From positions 1,054,001 to 1,118,000 of the forward strand of contig JAKZAN010000005.1 of NCBI GenBank assembly GCA_023053545.1: a stretch of DNA of 64,000 bases, given 5' to 3'. The translations under genes and the position numbers were made by a program. Shown here one piece after another: positions 21,295 through 29,919 of the stretch. Every line of letters starts with the position of its first letter. The first letter of the stretch is position 1. The notes beneath the pieces are model-generated. The model did no database searches, was not told where the DNA came from, and saw nothing but the letters and a program-made list of their open reading frames with translations. Source of the DNA: Lepidurus packardi. Its lineage: Eukaryota > Arthropoda > Branchiopoda > Notostraca > Triopsidae.

Positions 21295-23365
21295 AGTCCA
21301 GAACGGGCATAACTGGCATACTTAGAGGTTAAACTTGGTACATTCATTAAGTCTAGGTGAATGCGAATATTCCCCACTCTAAAACTTGTCAAAAGTGCCA
21401 CTTTTTAAGCCACTTATTCTGACAAAACACGCTAAACGTCAACAGGAGAGGCTTCCTTAGGGGCTGCCACCCAGCCACAGCTACGTTCCAGTTGCGCAAT
21501 ACGACTCGAGCGCCATTATGAGAGATTTTGGGCATTAACGGTCCAAACGGAACTAGTTTAAACGGTGCAAACGGAGCTAGTTGTTATGTACCCCGGTACA
21601 TGTGCACTAGTAAGCGCTAGGCTTGGGATAAACGGGCACCAGTTTTCCCTTGTTTTGTTTTGTATTACCTTGTTTGTACGATGTCAACCCCCGAGGTAGA
21701 AAAGTGAGTTGAGTTCGGGAGTGGTGAATCCAAGGGAGAGGGAAGAGAAAGAGTGGTCTTAGAGAACAGAGGTTTTGTCAAGTGAACAAAAGAGATAGGC
21801 GTGCCCGTGAAATCAACCCCCCATTGTTAAGTATCATTTACACTGTCATTGTTGTAACATCGACAGTTGAAGTGTTGAATACAGTACGTATTTTTCCCCT
21901 CGTTCTTCGTGTCAAACGTGCATTTACTCCCATAACATAGTTAACTCACTTATTCAATACTGATAATTAACTATTTAATTTAACTGCGCTCTCTAAAATT
22001 GATGGGAATGGGGAAGATATTTTAATTTCATTCAAAAAATGAATTATAGAGAGCTAATTTAAATAATTCATTCAATCAACTAACGATTTGCCAAGTAAGA
22101 AATAAACTCTTTACTAACTCCATGTAAAAACGGTATTTTAGCAAAAGGTTTAACTCAAGCCGTTTCTTTATGTACTGGTAATGAAGCCTTAGAGATTCTA
22201 AATTAATAATAAATTGATCAAAACGACGGATTACTTGACTGTAGAGCGGTAATAAGGGTGGCGCGATTTCTTCCGAAAGTTGACTATATCCTCAAGTTGC
22301 TGCCGTAAACTGTCGACTAGCAAAAAAATCCAATAAATATCTTTTTCGCTTTTTCTTTTTGTACCCAAACATGGTATTTTTGAAAAAAATATTAATAGAA
22401 CATTTTTGGAATGAATACCTGAAAATCGCGCGGCTATTAGGTAAAACGTATTCCTTTACGTCTTCTTCTTCATGTAACGACGAAAATCATGCTGGCCTCA
22501 ATTGTAGATATGCAAGTATATATACAAACCGTAGATATCCAAGACGCTTTGACATTACTAATCAACCAAGAGGATTTGACATTACTACTCAAAGATTTGT
22601 TAATCAGGGACCTTTTTTTAATAAAGGCCAATAAATATGCTTAGCTAGGGCGTCACGCGGACATATCGCCTGAAACAAAAGAAAAAGTACGACATTTTGA
22701 CTTTCTAGAATTGACTTTTTTTTTTATTGGAAAAGACAAAATTGAGCGCTTTTTACTTCTTTTACGTTCAATGGCTTTGTAAAACACTTCTCGCTTAGTA
22801 ACAATCTGGCGATAACGCAACCATTTACGGAAATCCTCCTTATATTCAATTTATAAACCCATCGCGTGGCAGAAATCATCCAGGTGATCATCCAGGAGTA
22901 TCATTCAGGAGCATCATCATCCAGGAATGTCATTCAGATGTATGAGGAAGCTAAAAATAAAATGGAAATCTTAATAAGTGGAACTCCAAGAACTCGAAAA
23001 TTCTTCTGAAAAAGTGCTTAAAACGTAAATACTTATTTTAAAACTTCAATAGTTATAACATTTATACGAATTACCTGGATGGCGCAGCTCTCTTGATCCG
23101 TTTCTTGGATCCGCACGTTTCCTAGGTGCAAAATAGCCCCCAAAATCCTGAAAATATTCTTCTGGATCTCGTCATTAAAGCCCAATGAATGGAAGGCGCG
23201 ACTGGTGTACGTGAACTCCTCCAAATCCTTTACCCTATCAAGGTAAAGACTCCCGCCCTGGTTCGTGTAGTGAAAGCTGTCTTAATGGCCTAAAAAAAAC
23301 TAGTGAAACATTTAAGACATCCCACCATCTAGCGGCAGTGGACTGAACAGCGTCGTCGTTGCAGC
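21295..23365 (-). repeat. Right arm of the inverted duplication, with myosin V exon relics
   Basis: In reverse orientation this carries the blocks described for 5745-7555. The minus-strand exon at about 23300-23080 encodes FHYTNQGGS, NRAFHSLGF-like TSRAFHSLGFNDEIQK and NIFRILGAILHLG, ending with a GTAATTCG donor as in the first of the two left-arm exons, although its interior matches the second. Around 22660-22860 are relics of the KHIYWPLF exon region. A solo LTR (21582-21937) interrupts this arm. It is a duplicated pseudogene segment. Confidence 0.8.
21582..21937 (+). mobile_element. Solo LTR, 356 bp
   Basis: The segment starts TGTTATGTACC and ends CCCATAACA (TGTTATG/CATAACA inverted ends), and is flanked by TAGT at 21578-21581 and 21938-21941. 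The related left arm of the inverted duplication lacks this segment. A single LTR with a 4-bp duplication is what recombination between two LTRs leaves. No internal sequence or other copy is visible in the window, so the family is unknown. Confidence 0.75.
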
Positions 23366-23419
23366 CGGGTTCATTGGTGCCTCTCCCCTCTCCTCGACTC
23401 CGTGGCGACTCCAGACGCT

Positions 23420-23438
23420 TCTTCTTCTTCTTCTTCTT
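23420..23438 (+). repeat. (CTT)n microsatellite
   Basis: A short CTT run of about six units lies between the inverted arm and the LINE. Nothing else is recognised in 23366-23632. Confidence 0.7.
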
Positions 23439-23632
23439 TGTGTTGTTATAGACGACAGGCGAATCGTCATCGCATCGTCGTCTGCAGCATTCCCAATTGA
23501 TGTCGCTGTCTACTCCTTCTGTCTTCCCTGGTCCACGCACGAATTTACATAATTTAATTGGAATGGGCGTGCCAAAGAAAGTGCATGGTATGAAAAGGTG
23601 ATAAGAGTTTAGACCATCACCGAGCCGATTAC

Positions 23633-25790
23633 TTAGATGAGATCAACTAGCCCTGTTATTCTTATGAAGTCTGCCAAATATGATTGTGCTAAAAATTGCT
23701 TATGTTCCGTAAGTTTGCCAAACCCCAGAATGTTCTCGAGTTTAAATTCTATTCCTTCTTTAATCATTTTATTCTTGAGGAATTCACGTTCCATTGAGTT
23801 ATACAGACATTTCATAACCTTATGTTCCACCGTATCATCTCTCTCGCCACATCTATCACATGCGCTATTTCTTTTTAATTTGAACCTATGCTGCCATGCT
23901 CCTGTTCTTCCGTGACCACATCTCAGTCTTAAAAGAACTACTGCCATTTTCCTATTTTTGTGCAATAACCAGGGTGCTGGCCTGAAGTTTGTAGCAGATT
24001 GAACAAGATTTTGTAAAGAGCTGTTTTTTAATCGCTGAAGTACTTTTTGTTCTATCTTCTGTTTGATTACGGTTGTGATTTCGTGTCTTGTGAGTTCTCT
24101 TAAAATTGTTTGATTTGAGTTTTTTCCAATCCTTGCCGCCGAATCTGCTGCTTCGTTACCAGCGATACCTATATGTGCAGGAACCCATTGCAACGTTATG
24201 TCAAAGTTGTTTGTTTGTAACAACCGTATTTTATTCTGAATATCTTGTACTATTTCGAAGTAGGCCCTCCTTCCATATGAAGCAATAGCACTGAGTGCAG
24301 CTCTTGAGTCCGAAAGGATAAGGTATTTGTTTGTATCCGAATTCTCGATAATTGCTAACGCTTCCTTGATGGCGTACAGTTCTGCTGCCAGTACCGATGA
24401 CCACCGAGGGAGCGCGAAGGCGACCGAGGAATTTTCAGTTTCTATGTGTATCCCTGCCCCCGAATGCCCATCTTCGTCTCTGGACCCATCGGTATAAACT
24501 CTGGTATGATTGGGGTAGATTTGGTGTAAGTACTCGTACACAAGTTGCTTACAGTCAGTTATCAATTCTTTTTTCGTGCTTAGTTGTGGTATAACTTTGA
24601 CTATATTTGTGGCCTCAAAATCCCAAGGGGGAATTAGGTTTTCAAAAAAATCGCCTTCTTTTGCCTGCGCAATTTCATAAGACTCGTACATCTGTTTGAA
24701 TGATGTCCATAATGATGAACTACGGTTGTTGTAAACCTTTTTAACTACTAGATCGTGTTTGTGGCATTCTACCATTCTATTAAAATAGTTGGAGGCTAAC
24801 AGGTCCCTACAGTCCTTGAGAGGTATGGTACCTGTTGCACACAATAGTACTGCTATCGGTGTCGTTTTGGTGGCTCCTAGAATAATTCTCAGGGCTCTGT
24901 TTTGGATCACCTCAAGGCATTGAAGTTTTTTAACATTTATATCCTTGTATATTATGGAGCCATATTCCAGTTTTGACCTTATTAACCCTTGATAGAGTGT
25001 CTTCATGACTTGTTGACTACTCCCCCAACTGGTCCCTGCTAGTCTGCTGATCAACCCTATTGCTTTCATCCCTTTTTTCTTGATGTCTTCTAGATGTTCT
25101 GAGAAAGACAAAGTCTTATTAAAGGTCAAACCCAGAAATTTAGCCGTCTCCACTCTCGCTAGCTCCTTCCCATTGATCTTCAATTTCCGTCTGCTTTCTA
25201 ATTTTCGTTTTCGAGTGATTATCATGAAATTTGATTTTTCAGTCGAAATTTTTAGACCATTTTTTCCACACCACGAGTTAACATCCCCGAGAATATTACT
25301 GGCCTTTGTCATTGCAATCTCCAGTTCAGCCCCTGAAACCCACAGGGCAATATCATCTGCAAAAATCGATATATTTCCCTGTCCTAGTACACTTGACAGG
25401 TCTGCCATCATTATATTAAATAGCCAAGGGGACATCACTGATCCCTGTGGAATACCTTTTTTCATTGGAATTTCTGTCGACAGGTGTGCACCCACTCTGA
25501 CTTGGAGGGTTCTGTCTTTTAAAAAACTTCGTATTACGGTTAGTAGTTTCCCTCTAATGCCTCTCTCTCCCATCTTTCTGAGAAGACCATCTATCCATAC
25601 TCCGTCGTATGCTTGTTTAATATCTATTAGTACTAAGACTGCTACACCTCCTGCCTCGTAAGCAGTTTGACAGTCGTTTTTCATCCTGACCAACTGGTCC
25701 ACTGTACTACGGCCTACTCTGAACCCCGTCTGACATGGAGACATTATAGGGTTCTTTTCTGTAAACCAGGTTACTCTTCTGATTATCATC
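23633..25790 (-). pseudogene. LINE ORF2: RT and RNase H, 3' part
   Basis: Open over nearly 720 codons. In order are TGFRVGRSTVDQLVR, LIDIKQAYDGVW (first RT Asp), KKGIPQGSVMSPWLFN, IFADDIALW (FADD catalytic pair), KFLGLTFNKTL, the thumb, then RNase H with VYTDGSRDEDG, AAELYAIKEAL, LSDSRAALSA and NEAADSAARIG. The catalytic residues expected for RT and RNase H are all visible, so the protein core is well preserved. It is broken only because its N-terminal exon-like part was separated by the LTR element. The stop is at 23633-23635. Confidence 0.9.
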
Positions 25791-25945
25791 CTTTTGTAAG
25801 AATGTGCTTTTATTCTCCCGCTTATTTTTGAGTATCCCACCGTATAACCCTGGGAAGTATCTTCAAATACGAAGATCAATTAACCCTCACCAATTCGAAG
25901 TGGACCATAGTCTCCGATATAGATCTTACGCCTTATGACATCATT

Positions 25946-26310
25946 ATGGAAAATTTGGCACAATATCTAAGAAACTTCCTATCAAGTCTAGTTAAAGAGG
26001 TCTGCACCTTTTTCAATATCACCAAAACCAACACTACCGCCTACAACCCTAAATGTAATGGTATGGTAGAACGACACCATCGCGTTTTAATGGATGGATT
26101 AGCCAAAATGTGCGACGGAAACCAACGGTCTTGGGACGAACAATTAGACTATGTTTTGTTCGCGTACAGAACATCCGTGCACGCTAGCACAAACGAAACC
26201 CCCTTCTTCCTCATGCACGGAAGAGACCCCATTCTCGACGTAAATCCTATTTTAATCCCCCCCCCGGAAGAATTACGCCATCGACGAGGACTATAAAGCA
26301 GAAATGGTCC
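25946..26310 (+). pseudogene. Gypsy integrase C-terminal part
   Basis: It encodes the last part of the integrase core (TTAYNPKCNGMVERHHRVL, with the catalytic Glu), then DEQLDYVLFAYRTSVHAST and PFFLMHGRDP. The frame slips within the C9 run at 26256-26264. The other frame continues naturally (AIDEDYKAEMVQRLHNAF) into the next ORF. It is an old retroelement relic. Confidence 0.85.
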
Positions 26311-27851
26311 AACGCCTACACAATGCTTTCTCTTATGTCCAAACGCAGCTGATCTCTGCTCATGAGACGCAAAAAAGGGCTTACGATCGACGCGTCAAAC
26401 CCCAAACCTTCCATGTCGGTGACAAAGTGTTAAAATTAAATACCGCTTTGAAAATCGGAGAGTCCCCCAAATTAACGATGAATTCTTGGTTGGGCCCCTA
26501 TCGAATTATCAAACAGACGGGAGATGAAATTTTCGTGATACAAGACATCAAAACCAAAACCGACGAGAACGTTAACGTAAATAGATTAAAACATTACGTG
26601 GAAAGATTCTTCTCGGGAGATGCCCCAATTACCGAATCCATAATTGGACAAATGGAAGACCCCAAGGGAGCGGAATCCCCAAAACCCAAGAAACCCCCAA
26701 CCACAGAAAAACTCGAAGAACAAACGGATAAACTCCTCGATCAGATCGATCAATTACTAAAATCCGCCGCAGAATTAACACCCCCCCAACAAAATGATTT
26801 CGAATTGTACCATTTCTCGCCTTTCCCTACTCCTGTTCCGGATACTGACATGTACGCCTTGACACAAATTGATCACCCTTACTTGGCTATCTCCGCGGAT
26901 CGAAAAAACTTTATCGAACTACGTCAGGATGATTTAAAAAACTGCCTTCAATTGGATAAGCGCTGGTGCTTAACACAAAACCCTATAGTCCGGCATAACA
27001 CCGCTACCTCTTGCCCGATATCCCTTTACTTGGATGATAAAGCAAGAATCAACAATGAATGCGACACGAAAATTATTCGTCGGAGCCGAATTACCTTACT
27101 TCCGGTAGGAGAGGGTAAGTGGTTGTATTCATCGCCCGTATCTACAAAAATTTCTCTTCTGTGCCCGCATGTTTCACTAACCTCTCGAGTCTTAGAAAAG
27201 CGGACTGAAATACTGGGAGTAGGATTTTTAGTGTTGCCGCCGAAGTGTACTTTGCAGGCGCCTACGTTTTCGATTCCAGCCACTTACTCCGAATATACCA
27301 ACGTGCGATCGCAAACCTACGAACTGAATTTGATGCCTTTGACTCCCTACTTCGGGAACGCCACGCTGAGTCCATTTGAGCCTCGTCAGTTACCCAAGAT
27401 TAAGGAACTTTTGGCTGATCTCAACGCCACTGATGATTGGGAGATCTCTGTTGCCAAAATGAAGGAAGCTGTCGCCCAACAGAAGTTACTATTCTTGGAC
27501 GAAAATTCCGAAATTCAACACCATGTTTCTGCCCGACTCAACATCTACCTCGCGGCCGGGGTAGTTTTCTTTATCGTGCAGATCGCCTTGTTCGCCTTTG
27601 GTGCATACAAACTATGGAGTTACTTCAACCAACGAAACGACTTAGTCCAGACCGACCAGCAACGGGATCTGAACCAACGAACTGCCGACCTTCTAGAAGC
27701 CCAGAAGAACTTAACCCAGGAGCTGAATGCCCTAAAGAGTCGGAATTTAGAGCTGGATCTAGAGGTCGGAAGACTAACCACCATCATGAAGCTGGAGTCC
27801 GAAGTAGTTAAAGATCGACTACTAGCCTTTGAACAGAAATTGTTTAAATAG
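26304..27851 (+). pseudogene. Integrase end joined to an envelope-like C-terminal region, 515 codons
   Basis: Residues ~1-100 are the integrase C-terminal module (AYDRRVKPQTFHVGDKVLKL, SWLGPYRII). After a Pro/Lys-rich linker the frame enters sequence like the C-terminal half of insect/crustacean Gypsy envelope proteins: LYHFSPFPTPVPD, HPYLAISADRKNFIELR, several spaced cysteines, GEGKWLYSS. One hydrophobic membrane span follows (LAAGVVFFIVQIALFAFGAY, about residue 418-437), then a ~70-residue coiled-coil tail. The envelope N-terminal half is missing, which suggests an internal deletion joined integrase and env in one frame. It cannot be a complete fusion protein. The env assignment is from general layout and motifs. 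Confidence 0.7.
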
Positions 27852-27915
27852 TTTGGCTGTTTTCGTGGTTCTTTTCTTTTACTCCGGGACGTAGTTTTTC
27901 CAATGGGGGAAGTGA

Positions 27916-28369
27916 TGTAAGAATGTGCTTTTATTCTCCCGCTTATTTTTGAGTACCCCACCTATATTCTCCCGTAAACACTAGATGTCGCCCTCCACAT
28001 GCATGAAGCCATGCATGTGTCTGATTAGTCCGCTATTGCCCAATACTGTGAATCCCCTTATTATGTACGAACCGCCCACACCAATGAAGTAATAGCTCAG
28101 CTTACTAGTTAATTGTTTTCCTGGTGGCTTTCATTTTATCAATCAGGGCAGTCAGAATTTGCCTTTAGTAGGGGTCGGTATTCGCCTTTGGTGGAAAGTT
28201 GGTGCTCGCTTTTAGCAGAGGGTGTTAGAGTGTGTATGTACAAAATACATCCGTGAACCAGAGTCTAAGTCCTTTTTCGGACTCTAACTTTACTCCGTGA
28301 GTCCTGATAACCACAGCCTCTCCTTCCGCCACAAAGAACCTACTATAATTTGTAAGACACTTTCTTACA
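27916..28369 (+). repeat. 3' LTR of the env-bearing element
   Basis: It begins TGTAAGAATGTGC and ends CACTTTCTTACA, with TGTAAGA/TCTTACA terminal inversion. The first ~47 bases are repeated at 25795. Confidence 0.85.
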
Positions 28370-28373
28370 CTTT

Positions 28374-29010
28374 CGAAAATTTTGGCTAGGCATGATATTA
28401 ATGATATGGGTCTGTATGACTCACACTTCGCGGGGTCTTTATTCGGCTTTGGTATGGGAATGACTACTGCGTTTTTCCAGTCAGCAGGTATCACACCTGT
28501 CTCCAAAATGTAGTTATAAATACTGAACAAAGCTTGTTTAAAATTGTTGGGAAGTCTTTCTATTATTGTATAATGGACCATGTCTTTTCCCTGACTAGTT
28601 TTTGGTAGTTTGCGAATGACTTCTGTAAATTCCCATACAGTAAAAGGGTTGTCCAGTTCTTTCATTTCACTACTTCTTCCCATATATCCGATGATGTCTA
28701 ATTCTATCACGTCATCATCCACATCTGGGTTAATAAGTTCCGGTGCTGTCGATTGGAAGTTGCCAAAATGTCGTGCAAACATTTCTGCCGTCTCTTCGTC
28801 GCTTTCTATTACCTCACCCGTTGGGTTGGTGATTTTCCTTACACGCGTTCTACCCTTACCTTCCATTGCCCGAATTAGTCCCCATGCTTCTTTCATTGGT
28901 GTATTGATACCAAAACTCTCAACTTTATTTCTCCAGAATTACCTTTTTGCCTTTTGGGAGGTTTGCTTGCTGCGCGCTTGTGCTCTTTTGCATTCATCAA
29001 CATTTTCTGA
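28374..29010 (-). pseudogene. LINE ORF2, 5' piece upstream of the insertion
   Basis: From about 29010 the minus strand encodes KEAWGLIRAMEGKG, EMFARHFGNFQ, VWEFTEVIRKLP, GVIPADWKNAVVIPIPKP and YRPISLISCLAKIFE, the N-terminal part of the RT domain. A stop near 28935 lies in the region before RT. The frame breaks off at 28374 where the inserted LTR element's duplicated CTTT begins. Confidence 0.88.
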
Positions 29011-29069
29011 ACTACTGCATAGAGTAATAAATAGAGAGAACTGTCCCTGTCAAAAGTCTGTTACACCAA

Positions 29070-29235
29070 AATGCAGCGAAAAGGAAGGACTGCATAGGGG
29101 GGTCCTTGCTGCTGATTGGCTGGAAGATTGCGAAGTAGGTCCTTGTCGCTGATTGGCTGTACATTACAGATCGATATCGTTGGTTAAGCGTATTGACTAA
29201 GAACTTCTCAAATGGCAATACAATATTATAAACAT
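29070..29235 (-). repeat. Dispersed repeat, uninterrupted copy
   Basis: This is the inverse match of 3305-3475. Here the CAATAT target is followed directly by TATAAAC, whereas at 3304 the Gypsy LTR begins at the same place. It therefore shows the pre-insertion site. 29236-29919 is AT-rich and holds nothing that I can assign except a possible splice-acceptor-like TTTTTAG just before the THAP ORF. Confidence 0.75.
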
Positions 29236-29919
29236 GAATCAATTACAACCAGCAGCGGTATATATGAATTGAGAACTTGGTGTATTGAACACGTACACAT
29301 GCAGGACTAATGTGATCTTATCGTTGCGCTTAATCAAATATTATAATTTCAGTTTATATCTGATGTAAAATGCAATTTTTTTACAAGTCAGAACTTGTAA
29401 TATCTGGGCTAATGGCATTAGTAATACGGAACTAATTATTCTGATCATGGAAATGCCATACATTCAGTTTAAGGATTTACTTGTTATTTTATTATTGTCC
29501 TGTTTAGTACGTGCTTCACTTGACATTCTTTCGAGTACTTTCTCTAGAAAGGAAACTTTCCCCGCTGAATGAAAGCAGCAAAATCCGGGAACTACTTTCT
29601 TGTAGCTGCATTCCTGATTAGGCAATTGTATCGTCTTCGTCGTCCATTTTAACATTGTTTCTGATGTGTTGTGCTTGTTGATTACATCCCTGCATTGACT
29701 ACATATATTCGACTATCCTAGTGCCTATTAATAACTACATCTCAATCCAAATCCTGGTGTTTCGTCTAGAGAAACTGGTATGTTTTTCCGCCTCATTTTA
29801 TCACACATTTTATCACACAAATTGGTAGTTTGGTGGTCTCTTGTCGTAATCCAGTATATTTGAGGAAATTTACCGTGAATAATAGTAAGTGTTTGTGACA
29901 TACCCTTTTTAGGAAACAA

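Larger units (their letters stand above)
25795..28369 (+). mobile_element. Env-bearing Gypsy-type LTR element with internal deletion
   Basis: The element runs from TGTAAGAATG at 25795 to TCTTACA at 28369 and is flanked by CTTT (25791-25794 and 28370-28373). The 3' LTR is 27916-28369 (454 bp). The 5' LTR is reduced to its first ~50 bp (25795-25845), after which the sequence diverges. The interior retains only the integrase end and an env-like gene; gag, protease, RT and RNase H are gone. A purine tract AATGGGGGAAGTGA precedes the 3' LTR. Confidence 0.88.
23633..29010 (-). mobile_element. RNase H-bearing LINE, split by an LTR element
   Basis: Two minus-strand pieces, 29010-28374 and 25790-23633, join in frame once 25795-28369 and one CTTT are removed (AKIFE then RMIIRRVTW). 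Together they cover the region before RT, the whole RT, RNase H and C-terminus. The 5' part (ORF1, endonuclease) is missing, so it is a 5'-truncated copy. It belongs to the same family as 8530-9990. Confidence 0.9.

Noticed and set aside
22359..22634. 91-codon ORF in the inverted arm
   Set aside because: It is AT-rich and low complexity, and overlaps the reverse complement of myosin exon relics.
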